Shown: in pieces, positions 56,401 to 62,848 of the stretch
How positions within the stretch are numbered: position 1 is the stretch's first letter
How the letters are laid out: each line of letters begins with the position of its first letter
Assembly (NCBI GenBank): GCA_964016985.1
Contig: OZ024824.1
Coordinates: forward strand, 119,680,951 to 119,744,950
Direction: 5' to 3'
Length of the DNA: 64,000 nt
DNA from: Anodontia alba
Taxonomy: Eukaryota; Mollusca; Bivalvia; Lucinida; Lucinidae
Translations under genes and position numbers: made by a program
The notes under the pieces: generated by a model
What the model was told of the DNA's origin: nothing
Database searches by the model: none
What the model saw: the letters and a program-made list of their open reading frames with translations, nothing else

Positions 56401-59400
56401 ACTGTTAGTCAATCATCTTGCAGGTTTTGATACTTTAACAGGTATGTGTAACTAATAGATATTGTATCTGAATATTTAGGCTCTGAATTACCGTAAAACC
56501 CATATCCAATACTAAAGATTAGGGCTATCCTGGGAGCAATCTAATGCTGGTGTTGATGGGGTTGGCGGAGTAATAAAGCATATTTAACATGCACTCAGTA
56601 TTCTATTCTAATAATTTCGCACATCTTCTATCTATTGCAATTGCATTTAATTTCAAATGGCATGGTTTATATGGCCCACATAGTTATAGTTATGTCATAT
56701 TTAATAATATGATAAAGCATACCTTCTGATTTGAGTGCCGAAAACTAAAATAAGTCTGCGCATACTGATCAGAATGTTTGTTGGCAGGTCTACAAGACTT
56801 GGCTATCTAAAATGCGTCCAGTGAAATTTCTGATCAGACTAGGCTGATCTGAATTTTCGCTGAGCGCACATGTCAGAGGGTACATTTTCTGACGTTGCCA
56901 GTCATATGCTGAGTTCATTATTTTACTTTTTTTACAGATTGTGGAAAAGAATATCCCATTGAACATGGCTATGTGGATTTTATCGGACAAATGACAACGT
57001 ACAATCACTCGCTTCCTGTCCATTGTGATGTAGGCTATTATATTCAAGGACACCGCCATACAACCTGCCTCTCTGATGGTACTTGGAGTAGGAATACAAC
57101 TTGTCATATCATAGGTTAGCATTACATTAAAATAAATGTCAAAAAGATTGCCTTTGGAAACCAAAAACACACTACGGGTTAGAAAATTGGAGTCTCGGTT
57201 TTAGTGAGTCTCTTCATAAGCAGTAATGAAGTTTGCAATACAGCTTACGCCCTCTGAGCAGTACTACATTTTCAAATGTACCACAATAGGCCCAATAATC
57301 CCAAAGGAAAAGAAATATGCTCAACACTATGGGGGTGTACGAGTAGACGTTCAACTGCCGCCACACGGCACTTACACCAGCTGCAATTTTGTAAAATAAA
57401 TGTCAAAAAGATTGCCTTTGGAAACAAAGAACACGCTTACATGTAATAGAATTAGAAAATGGGAATCTCGGTTTTATTGAGACTCTTCATTAGAAGTAAT
57501 GAAGTTTGCAGCACTGCTTACACCCTCTAGCCTATACATGAGCAGAACTCCATTTTCGAAGATACCATAATGTGCCCAGTGATCCCAAAGGAAATGAAAT
57601 ATAATCTGCAGTATGGTGATGTACGGGAAGACGTTCTACCGCCGCCATAATAACTCTATAAAAGTACAGCGTAAACCTTGATCGGACTATGCAAATAAGC
57701 AAACTGGTAAGTCTACGCTTATGACACATGTCTTAATCTAATTTCGTCTTGAAGTTAACCGAATTATGTCGAGTGGACTCTTCTACTATAGCCCTTTCGA
57801 TCCGTCTATTTCCAATAGTAGGGTGTGTGCTTAAGCTCCGCTAGGGGGCGTATGCAGCCTCGCAAACTGCAATGTTGCATATGAAGAGAGTCAGTCAAAC
57901 CGATTCTCTGATTTTCGTGTTTATGTGTTTTTGTTTCCAAAGGCAATCCTTATCATTATTATGTTTTATAGAAATTCTTGTATTTAATGCAAACCACGCG
58001 ACTCTGACCAGACGCCGCCGTTACAATGCCTTAGTTTAGAATTTTTAGGAGGGAAACTTCCAGTGTGTTTCTGTATACCACTTCCCAAGATTAAAAACTT
58101 TCTTTCTTTTTCAGAAAGGACGACACACTATTTCGTAGCGTTACCTCTGCTAAAATGTATTCGTTCCCCTTAAACACTGCCTGTCTCTATAATTACAGAT
58201 TGTGGTGATGAATACTTTCTTGAGCATGGCCGAGTTAACTTCACGGGACTGAAGACGACATATAACGAGAAGGTTCCTGTCATTTGTGATGAAGGTTTTG
58301 TTCTTGAAGGAGAAGCCATTACCTGTCTTGCTGATGGAAACTGGAGCAGAGGCATATTCTGTCATCCTATAGGTAAATAGAAAGGAAGGCAATGATCAGG
58401 GCCCAGTTGTTCAAAGCGTTGTTAGCTTAACGAGCTGGTTAAGGGTCATTTCGTTAACTGTTTTAGCGGATTCAATACACAATATTTTGATATTTTTTGC
58501 TGAAAAAATGTGAATAGCTTTTGCACTGCAAAAGCTACTCACTTTTTTTCAGCAAAAAATTTCAGCATATTTGCGTATCACCCGATTAAAATTTTAACGA
58601 ATCGTTAACTAACGACATCGTTAGTTTTGAACAACTGGGCCCAGGAATCAATACATTTACCTAACACCTTCCGTTCAAAGACACCAAAGCGAAAGAAGGA
58701 CGCACTTAAAGTAACAGCACCACAATCAAAACACTACAAGCAGAAAGCTAAAAGGACATTCTTTCAAACAAACAGCCAAACGGCTATCCAAAATAAAACT
58801 TACACCAAGACAAACATGCAAAGACAAACAATAACAGATCTAGTAAACCGCATTGGGGATTTAAATCGATTTACGCGGCCACAACCCTCGCCCTTAGTTC
58901 TGTCGTGGTATACACAAGACGTGTTCAGGTAAGTATGCATATTTTCAGGTCAGCTGTTCTTAAGCATTAAGAAATTTATTTTAAATCCTTGCAAAAATTC
59001 TAGACAGACAAAAACAATAATACAGTTGTAAAAGAAAACAATGCCCACTAAATGCAATGTATACAAAAAATAATTCATCACTAAAACATAAACATCTTGC
59101 GAGATTTCATCAAAATTGGTTAGAAATTAAAACAAACAAAAAAAACAAAAAAAAAAAAAAAAAAAAAAACATACCGTGGTTTAAATTCTTTATAACTTGA
59201 CGCATAGGCGCCGCCATTCCAATATATTTTGTAATGTAGAGATAAAGTAATGGGACTCTAGTATGCCTATTAAATGAGTACTGGATAGAAAATATGCTAA
59301 TAAACACATTTACAGATATAGAACAATATATTTCTATTTCGAGTAGACCCCATTTCAGAAGTTAAAGAAAACAATTTTGCAAGTGTTGTTGTTACGCCGG

Positions 59401-59500
59401 AGGTGGCCAAGACGCACTGAGGGTAACTTCTGATTTGATTAAGCTCCGGGTTGGGCGATGCCTAACTGTATCACTACAGAGAAGAGTATAATAAAGTTAG

Positions 59501-59531
<31 letters not shown>

Positions 59532-60057
59532 ACATTTACTGTTTACAACACATATAATAATGCAGATATTAACATTATACAAACCCTTCGAAATTTGACG
59601 CAAATCTCTTCACGTTGGCATGGCTGGGGAACTATACTGGTACATTACTTGATTAACCTGGCTTGGTTAATCAATTAAATACACACATTATAAACCCAAC
59701 TAAATGAGGATAATTCTATACGCCAATGTGAAGAGACTGCCTCCCTTTCCTATAAAGGTTTTCTATGGCGCCTTGGGATTTCTTATTTTCTAAGTTTCCA
59801 CTCACTTCTTGACTGAGTGCATCCACTTATTTTGCGCGAGTTTTCCTCAGTACAGTTTTATTTAACGTATCTTTATTTATTTACAGCCTTTGCTGTTTAA
59901 TTAAATTTATTTCTCTATACAGTCGAACCTCGTTATCTCGAACTCGCTCATTTCGAATTACCGCTTATCTCGAAGTGAAAGTCTGGTCTGTTTTAACATG
60001 AAACTATGACAGCAGGTAACAAAATAATGTGGAAAAGAGGAGAAATTGTTCCTAAGG

Positions 60058-60156
<99 letters not shown>

Positions 60157-61999
60157 CTTCAGGAGTCAAATTACATATTCATTTGTTAAATGTGGTTGTT
60201 CAATTTATTGTTTTCCTCACTCTCTCCTGATATGTCAAGGTATGGATATCTCGAAGTATTTCAGTGAGTCCCTTGGAATTCGAGATACGAGAGTCGACTG
60301 TACATTCTTATCTTGTTCATATTTCTGGCTGCTCACTATAATGAATATCACTTCTAGACTCGGGTTTGGTTGTCTCTGCTAGGGCTGGAAAAATAATCGA
60401 TTATCAGTGCTGCCATTGTAATTGATAATCGATTAGTAATCACTGAAGATTTGGTAATATTTTACTTGATTGAGCATGACTCTTACCATGTGTTATACTT
60501 TACTGTGTGCATTTAGCCAGACAGGCGTAAGCAAATAGTGTAGACCCAGATGAGACGCCGCAAACGCGGCATCTCATCAGAGTCTACACTATTTGCCACT
60601 CATCCAGCTATTTAAGACACTAAAGTGGGTAGTAAATTGTACTTGTTCCAATTTCAGATCAAGTATGGTAAGGAGTTGAGGTGTCTGAATACTAAGGGTA
60701 AATACGGTAAAGTAACAGACACAGAAATCAAATGATCGATTATTAGCAAATCTGTAACGATTATCATTTTTTGCGGTATTTATCGATCAATTAATCGATT
60801 ATCCGATTAATCGTGCCAGTCTTAGTCTCTGCTCGCCCAAGACTGGATCTAGCTTTTGTGTAGGTACTACGCCTAATACTGACATCAAATGTCCTTGGAA
60901 GGACACAGCTAAAATAAACAAAACATAGACTAAGGACATGTTTTATAATAACATAGATGAAAAAAAAGGTAAGAGAAAAGTCTGCTATGATTCTACCCAT
61001 TATTCTACAAAGAGGCACGTCACCGCATAGAGTGAGTGACGGCGTTGATGTCGCGGCTGAATATCCGACGCCATGTTAGACTCATCACTGACGTCGACGT
61101 GACTCATCCGTGACCTATATCTCTATTAATGACGTCGACGCGGTCGACGGTGAGCGCCCGCTAACCCTCGGCAACGTCGTCCGCTTAACGTCATAACATC
61201 ATATGCAAGCTCTATTCCCATACATACTTTTTTACAAATTATTTTAATGTATGAATGACAATCAGGGACTTGACGTTTCAAATGTCGCAACCCAAAATGT
61301 CACTGACGTCAAACACCTCCGACTTCCGAATATATTGGATCAACTCCAACTTTTATAAGCTCGGTGCCCTGATCAGACGAAATCGGAATAGCTATTCTGC
61401 AGACGGAAAAAATAGTACAAAATTTGTTTTACAAACATAACAACCATTACATTTTTAATACAACTGATTTAAATTAATGTTTAGCATTAAAAACCTTGCG
61501 TATGTGTGTGGGTGTGTGCATGCCTATATATATTTGTGGGTATGTTAACGTGTTGCGTATGCGTATGTAAAACTTATTCCTTCTGCTTCCTCGATTCATA
61601 TGGTATACTGCACACAACAAATAAGCTATTTCGACCCTGCACTCTTTATTCGTGTAAGCTAAACTACACCTTGTGCCTGCTGTCAAAAAAGGTCTGATAA
61701 GTCTGCACAGGTCAGCCCAGCCTGCTCAGCGTTCTACTCTGAGACGTAACAGTTGCGTCTGCTAAAAATTTACATAATCCCGTTAAGGTCTTACAGATAT
61801 TTTAAATCATCCATTGTAGATTGCAAGACAACAAAGTATTCAGTAGACCATGGTTATGCTAACTTTACGGGAAGAGAAACAACGCTTCACCACGTAGTTC
61901 CTGTTGTTTGTGATACTGGTTATGAAAATATTGGAGGACGCAACATAATGTGTCTTCCAGATGGAAAATGGAGCAAGCATACGTCCTGCCATCCTAGAG
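38401..61999 (+). CDS. Secreted multi-CCP/Sushi protein gene (3' incomplete), gene span
   Basis: Eight exons are joined: 38401-38455, 39698-39743, 44745-44924, 48162-48338, 51142-51318, 56938-57114, 58199-58372 and 61820-61999. Every junction has AG/GT consensus except one GC donor. The reading frame is kept throughout: 1132 coding bases from ATG 38435, ending in phase 1. The product starts with a signal peptide, then six CCP domains, each with Cys at four positions, the Gly-Tyr before Cys3 and a Trp before Cys4. CCP modules mediate protein binding in complement regulators, selectins and invertebrate surface receptors; which role applies here cannot be told. N-glycosylation sequons occur in five of six domains. 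The last exon ends with a donor (GGTAACA), so more exons lie beyond 64000. Confidence 0.88.
39015..39259. mobile_element. Foldback family C, copy 3 (intron 1)
   Basis: GGGCTCAGTTGTTCAAAGCA opposes the inverse of GGGCCCAATTGTTCAAAAC. The inner hairpin TGAATAGCTTTTGCAAATGC with its inverse is well preserved. Confidence 0.85.
39698..39743 (+). CDS. CCP gene exon 2 (signal peptide end)
   Basis: The acceptor is ATCTCATTTTTCAG and the donor is ACTG followed by GTAAGT. It encodes [15 protein letters not shown] plus the first base of the next codon. With exon 1 the leader is [20 protein letters not shown], a typical signal peptide with a hydrophobic core and VAS before a plausible cleavage site. It ends in phase 1 with G, which completes Asp (G+AT) before the first CCP Cys. 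Confidence 0.8.
39744..42075. other. Intron 2 sequence, left part, no other feature
   Basis: AT-rich. Short GAAC/GGAC-type simple repeats lie near 41580-41720 and a (TTTA)-like tract near 41450-41480. A potential acceptor at about 39849 (TTGTTTCAG) is followed by an in-frame stop in phase 1, so it is not a coding exon of this gene. Confidence 0.5.
42076..42315 (-). mobile_element. Repeat family R2 copy (intron 2)
   Basis: Landmarks are CCTTCCGTCCAAGACACCAA, ACCACAATCAAAACACTACA and CGACGGCTATCCAAAA, matching 58660-58800 and the reverse of 5400-5660. It sits at the 3' end of the PLE-A composite that follows. Confidence 0.7.
42316..44115 (-). mobile_element. Composite of at least three PLE-A tails (intron 2)
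   Basis: Copy h, 42318-43268: full 3' UTR plus RT C terminus ([15 protein letters not shown]). At 43268-43274 its coding sequence joins the 3' UTR of a second copy (CCGCAGCCTTTCCCAGACAC, to about 43468). A third 3' end starts at AAAAAAGGTAAGAGAAAAGT (43472) and runs to about 43870. A further scrap lies at 44036-44115. All are in the same orientation, as a head-to-tail array of 5'-truncated copies. An extended open frame crossing the first junction is a chimera of the two. Confidence 0.8.
44300..44365. repeat. Hairpin repeat family G, copy 6 (eroded)
   Basis: The left arm retains ACTGTGTTGAGCCCAATTAG and the right arm GTGTCTGATTTTGGTCTACA. Pairing is partial. Confidence 0.55.
44745..44924 (+). 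CDS. CCP gene exon 3, CCP domain 1
   Basis: The 180-bp exon is phase 1 at both ends. Acceptor TTTTACTACACAG; donor AAAA then GTAAGT. The domain begins [15 protein letters not shown] and contains [28 protein letters not shown]. Four Cys residues and the Trp fit the CCP fold. Sequon NTT is near the end. The split codon at the 3' side is A+TG, so the next domain starts Met-Cys and lacks the Asp found at the other domain starts. Confidence 0.88.
45035..45314 (-). mobile_element. Foldback family A, copy 4 (intron 3)
   Basis: It is complete, with apex CGCCTCGTCGAGGCG. One G is missing in the left arm (GTGGTACTCG) and the right arm has a substitution (GAGTCCCCACAAT). Confidence 0.88.
45695..45801. 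mobile_element. Foldback family B, copy 3 (intron 3)
   Basis: CCCAGTCAGCATTCTACGTA opposes TACGTAGAATGCTAGCTGGG. The core is CGGGCCGTCATCGGCCCGTC. It is nearly perfect. Confidence 0.88.
45881..45999. mobile_element. Foldback family B, diverged copy 4 (intron 3)
   Basis: CCCAGCTAGTATTCCACTCA opposes TTTTAGTTGAATGCTAGCTT. The core is changed symmetrically to GGACCGTTATCTGTCAGAAT-type sequence opposite TCTGACGGACCGATAACAGT, so the arms have diverged together. Confidence 0.75.
46235..46660 (+). mobile_element. Repeat family R2, + strand copy (intron 3)
   Basis: ACTGAACAAATGCCGTGTAT, ACCACGGCAGAACTAAGGGA, CACCCCACCCCCAGTAAGG and TTTCTCTTTGGTGTCTTGGG match the other R2 copies. A G-rich insert (46480-46517) lies in the middle. 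Confidence 0.7.
47000..47067. repeat. Hairpin repeat family G, copy 7 (intron 3)
   Basis: GCAAACAGTGTAGATCCAGA opposes CTGATCTGGATCTGCACTGT. Both arms carry the same change relative to the family (GATCCAG opposite CTGGATC, where others have GACCCAG and CTGGGTC). Confidence 0.8.
47185..47415. mobile_element. MITE-like family F copy (intron 3)
   Basis: CATAAGAAAGCGTACTTTCT, ATCCAAAGTGCGCCCAGTGA, TTCTGATCAGATTGCGCGAA and the end GAAGGTACGCTTCCTCACAT match the family. The ends are imperfect inverses. Confidence 0.7.
47610..47674. repeat. Hairpin repeat family G, copy 8 (intron 3)
   Basis: ACAAACAATATAGACCCAGA opposes TAGGTCTACACTGTTTTAG, with AGACGTTGCAAAAGGCGGCG at the apex. Confidence 0.7.
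47715..47824. repeat. Perfect 55-bp tandem duplication (intron 3)
   Basis: Two identical 55-bp units (47715-47769, 47770-47824), each starting CAATTTAAACGCCCTTTAAT, follow one another without a spacer. Confidence 0.95.
48162..48338 (+). CDS. CCP gene exon 4, CCP domain 2
   Basis: 177 bp, acceptor TTTTATTTACAG, donor AGAG then GTACTC. The translation starts [17 protein letters not shown], with [28 protein letters not shown]. All four Cys and the Trp are present. The residue before the first Cys is Met, and the Gly usually following Cys1 is Val. No Asn-X-Ser/Thr sequon occurs, unlike the other five domains. Confidence 0.88.
48430..48709 (+). mobile_element. Foldback family A, copy 5 (intron 4)
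   Basis: It is complete. The apex is CGCTCGGCGAGGCG with one base lost in the left arm. It starts 91 bp after the donor of CCP exon 4. Confidence 0.88.
48946..49237. mobile_element. pogo/Tigger-like MITE, copy 2 (intron 4)
   Basis: CAGTCGACTCCCGTTATCTC opposes AATTCGAGATAAAGAGAATT. TA precedes the left end. The inside phrase AATTCTGCAAATCTGGTAAG is shared with copy 3. Confidence 0.75.
49475..49551. repeat. Hairpin repeat family G, copy 9 (intron 4)
   Basis: GCAAAAGGTCAAAACCCTGA opposes GGGTTTAGACTGTTTGCC, with GATCAGACTG near the apex. The left arm is diverged. Confidence 0.65.
49940..50543. mobile_element. pogo/Tigger-like MITE, copy 3, interrupted by foldback A
   Basis: CAGTTGACTCTCTTTATCTC and the inverse end GAGATAACGAGAGTCGACTG are flanked by TA on both sides (49938-49939 and 50544-50545). 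Foldback A copy 6 (50058-50335) sits inside. Removing it restores a normal-length MITE (about 326 bp). Confidence 0.85.
50058..50335 (+). mobile_element. Foldback family A, copy 6 (nested in the MITE)
   Basis: It is complete. The palindrome apex is CGCCTCGCCGAGGCG. It is among the best-preserved copies and therefore useful as the family reference. Confidence 0.9.
50790..50975. repeat. Imperfect 55-bp tandem repeats (intron 4)
   Basis: About 3.5 units, with markers CGCTATGCACCATTCGTTTG, TGCTATGCCACACTCATTTG and CGCTACGCCGCGCTCATTTA each followed by ATATTC. It lies 170 bp upstream of CCP exon 5. Confidence 0.75.
51142..51318 (+). CDS. CCP gene exon 5, CCP domain 3
   Basis: 177 bp, acceptor CACTCTTTCCAG. 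Reads [47 protein letters not shown]. Sequons NFT and NTT. It is very similar to domain 4 (shared GYYIQG and [10 protein letters not shown]), suggesting recent exon duplication. The donor that preserves phase is AAAG followed by GCAAGT, a GC-AG intron. Confidence 0.87.
51571..51895 (+). mobile_element. Foldback family A, copy 7 with internal duplication (intron 5)
   Basis: A segment of about 68 bp (from AAATTTTCAGATAAAAAAAC to GATTGTGGGTACTCG) occurs twice in tandem. The right arm of the central palindrome is deleted: GAACCGCCTCGGTGAGG joins straight to TATTTTTGAGCAGAAATAAG. Confidence 0.88.
51896..52825. other. Intron 5, no further feature
   Basis: AT-rich, with a poly-T near 52501-52512. 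Short open frames only. Confidence 0.5.
52826..53106 (-). mobile_element. Foldback family A, copy 8 (intron 5)
   Basis: It is complete. Both outer ends read CATTACGAAAACA, making this copy's TIRs more symmetrical than others. The apex is CGCCTCGCCGAGGCG. Confidence 0.88.
53318..53840. mobile_element. MITE-like family F copy, split by foldback A (intron 5)
   Basis: The left half (53318-53440: GTAAAATACGTACCTTCCGA, GTTTGGCTATATACG) and right half (53721-53840: CTTATCAGACTGAGCGACTA, CACATACCCAAAGGTTTCTG) flank foldback A copy 9. Together they make one family F element. Confidence 0.7.
53445..53720 (+). mobile_element. Foldback family A, copy 9 (nested in family F)
   Basis: It is complete, with apex CGCCTCGGCGACGCG and one mismatch in the right arm. 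Confidence 0.88.
53848..54125 (-). mobile_element. Foldback family A, copy 10 (intron 5)
   Basis: It is complete, with apex CGCCTCGGTGAGGCG. It lies 127 bp after copy 9 in opposite orientation, so the pair could form a much larger hairpin. Confidence 0.88.
54809..56297 (+). mobile_element. Tc1-like DNA transposon (nested in foldback A copy 11)
   Basis: The element is 1489 bp. TIRs begin TACTTGGGGAAAAAAGAAAC on the left and TACTAGCGGAAAAAAGAAAC (inverse of the right end), 24 of 26 positions matching through CGCAAGT. Excision of the element with one TA restores the family A sequence TTTCAATATATTTGAATAG, proving the insertion site and the TA duplication (54807-54808, 56298-56299). Confidence 0.93.
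55088..56180 (+). pseudogene. Tc1-like transposase (DD34E) with two frameshifts
   Basis: The likely start is [17 protein letters not shown] at 55088; an in-frame ATG further upstream (54920) would add 56 unlikely residues. HTH motifs: [20 protein letters not shown] and the Arg-rich DRPRSGRPR linker. Catalytic residues: D in [12 protein letters not shown] in [13 protein letters not shown] in [12 protein letters not shown], with 34 residues between the last two. Frame breaks lie at about 55635 (a GGGGGAGGGGG run, after RFGGG) and about 55725 (within [12 protein letters not shown] sequence before [14 protein letters not shown]). Otherwise domain content is complete. Confidence 0.93.
56342..56407. 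repeat. Hairpin repeat family G, copy 10 (intron 5)
   Basis: GCAAACAGTGAAGAACCACA opposes AAGGTCTACACTGTTAG. The inner arms are eroded. Confidence 0.6.
56725..56905. mobile_element. MITE-like family F copy, shortened (intron 5)
   Basis: TATCTAAAATGCGTCCAGTG, TTCTGATCAGACTAGGCTGA and CAGAGGGTACATTTTCTGAC match the family. It ends about 30 bp upstream of CCP exon 6, close to its polypyrimidine tract. Confidence 0.65.
56938..57114 (+). CDS. CCP gene exon 6, CCP domain 4
   Basis: 177 bp, acceptor TACTTTTTTTACAG, donor ATAG then GTTAGC. Reads [46 protein letters not shown]. Sequons NHS and NTT. Tandem R3 repeats begin 22 bp into the following intron. Confidence 0.88.
57137..57670 (+). mobile_element. 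Repeat family R3, two tandem copies (intron 6)
   Basis: Copies start at TGTCAAAAAGATTGCCTTTG (57137 and 57401, 264 bp apart), each containing ATGAAGTTTGCA and CCGCCGCCA. The first ends GTAAAATAAA immediately before the second. Head-to-tail tails of one PLE-like family are the likely source. Confidence 0.75.
58199..58372 (+). CDS. CCP gene exon 7, CCP domain 5
   Basis: 174 bp, acceptor TCTATAATTACAG, donor ATAG then GTAAAT. Reads [46 protein letters not shown]. Sequons NFT and NWS. One residue shorter than domains 2-4 between Cys2 and Cys3. A foldback C copy starts 27 bp after the donor. Confidence 0.88.
58399..58642. mobile_element. Foldback family C, copy 4 (intron 7)
   Basis: GGGCCCAGTTGTTCAAAGCG opposes the inverse of GGGCCCAGTTGTTCAAAAC. 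Its central hairpin AGCTTTTGCACTGCAAAAGC is perfect. It is the best family reference. Confidence 0.9.
58650..58935 (-). mobile_element. Repeat family R2 copy (intron 7)
   Basis: CACCTTCCGTTCAAAGACAC, CACCACAATCAAAACACTAC and CTTAGTTCTGTCGTGGTATA match 42076-42300 and the reverse of 46235-46340. The 101-codon open frame here is a repeat artefact. Confidence 0.7.
58936..59919. other. Intron 7, simple sequence only
   Basis: An A-rich tract lies at 59133-59169 and (AT)n at 59507-59530. The rest is unassigned. Confidence 0.55.
59920..60300. mobile_element. pogo/Tigger-like MITE, copy 4, with expanded (TA)n
   Basis: CAGTCGAACCTCGTTATCTC opposes the end GAGATACGAGAGTCGACTG. TA lies on both sides (59918-59919, 60301-60302). 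A pure TA tract of about 95 bp (60061-60155) occupies its centre. Confidence 0.9.
60380..60824. mobile_element. hAT-type MITE with 8-bp target duplication (intron 7)
   Basis: The direct repeat GTCTCTGC occurs at 60372-60379 and 60825-60832. Ends are TAGGGCTGG and the inverse TAAGACTGG; ATAATCGATTA motifs follow inside both ends. Eight-base duplications and TAGGGCTGG-type ends fit the hAT superfamily. It is noncoding. Hairpin G copy 11 lies within it. Confidence 0.9.
60531..60596. repeat. Hairpin repeat family G, copy 11 (nested in the hAT MITE)
   Basis: GCAAATAGTGTAGACCCAGA opposes AGTCTACACTATTTGC. Two family positions are changed in both arms at once (AAATAGT/ACTATTT and GATGAGA/TCTCATC). 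Confidence 0.88.
61016..61195. promoter_or_regulatory. CpG-rich patch with CRE/AP-1-like sites (intron 7)
   Basis: The stretch is dense in CpG and GACGTC/GTCGAC words (for example ACTGACGTCGACGTGACTCA, containing near-CRE TGACGTCG and AP-1-like TGACTCA). It contrasts with the AT-rich surroundings. Regulatory function is only a possibility; a GC-rich repeat is the alternative. Confidence 0.3.
61820..61999 (+). CDS. CCP gene exon 8, CCP domain 6
   Basis: 180 bp, acceptor AAATCATCCATTGTAG (weaker polypyrimidine tract), donor AGAG then GTAACA. Reads [48 protein letters not shown]. Sequon NFT. Cys1 is followed by Lys instead of Gly. It ends in phase 1, so at least one further exon lies to the right of this window. 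Confidence 0.85.
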
Positions 62000-62439
62000 G
62001 TAACATGCGTTTGTGTGAAACTATATGTTCAGCTAAGAGTGGGTACCAGGAAACTATTAATTTATATCTTCACGTAAACACATATTGTTAGTACTCATTA
62101 GAATCGGAGACGCATCTGATGAGTACTCACTGCATATATTTTCATGGAAACATAAGAAAAGATACTAATACTTTTTGGTTTAAAAAGCGACTTGTCTTGA
62201 GCTATGAATACGTAAAAAGAAAAAAAAAGTCAGCGTTTCCATTTATCTCGTCTTTATGTGCATAATGTTTATTTAAAACAAAAATATGTTTCTTTGTTGA
62301 AAACACGTATGCCTGGAACTAAATCACGCCGAATAGTAGATTCGGAAGTCAAGACACCGACAACTATTTCTTTTATTTATGCTTTGCTTCTCAAGAAGAA
62401 CCTTTACAAAATTGATTTGATTTTACTGTTGTCGGTGTT
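62000..62439. other. Intron 8 start, no further exon seen
   Basis: A small hairpin at 62090-62135 (TTAGTACTCATTAGAATC opposite GATGAGTACTCA) recalls the family A core but lacks its flanks. Confidence 0.5.
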
Positions 62440-62718
62440 CATCACGAAAACATACCTATATAATTCTGACCCCCTTAAACCCCACTTTTATATAGTAAAA
62501 CTGGGGTTTATAGAGGTATACATTATTTTTCTTATTTCTGTTTAAAAACATAGATTGTGGGTACTCGTTAGAACCGGCTCGGCGAGGCGGTTCTAACGAG
62601 TACCCACAATCTATGTTTTGAGCAGAAATATAAAAAATATCGGAAATTTTTATCTGAAAACTTTCAGTTTTTGGTGGTGAAATTTTCAATATATTTGAAT
62701 AGACGTGTTTTCGTAATG
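62440..62718 (-). mobile_element. Foldback family A, copy 12 (intron 8)
   Basis: It is complete, with apex CGGCTCGGCGAGGCG and one mismatch. Confidence 0.88.
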
Positions 62719-62848
62719 AAGAGCCGTAAAAAGTAAATAAGCAAACTCAGGAACTGATACAATCTGATCTACATCAAATGTTGAACACTAAAGAGAAATA
62801 CAGACAAATACAATTGAACAGCCACAAAAGGAACATAACATTTAACAA

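Noticed and set aside
60006..60230. Ile-Tyr repeat open frame
   Set aside because: Translation of the (TA)n tract inside the Tigger-like MITE.
60962..60983. Another PLE-A copy
   Set aside because: Only about 22 bp of the 3' terminal sequence (AAAAAAGGTAAGAGAAAAGT) is present, too little to call an insertion.
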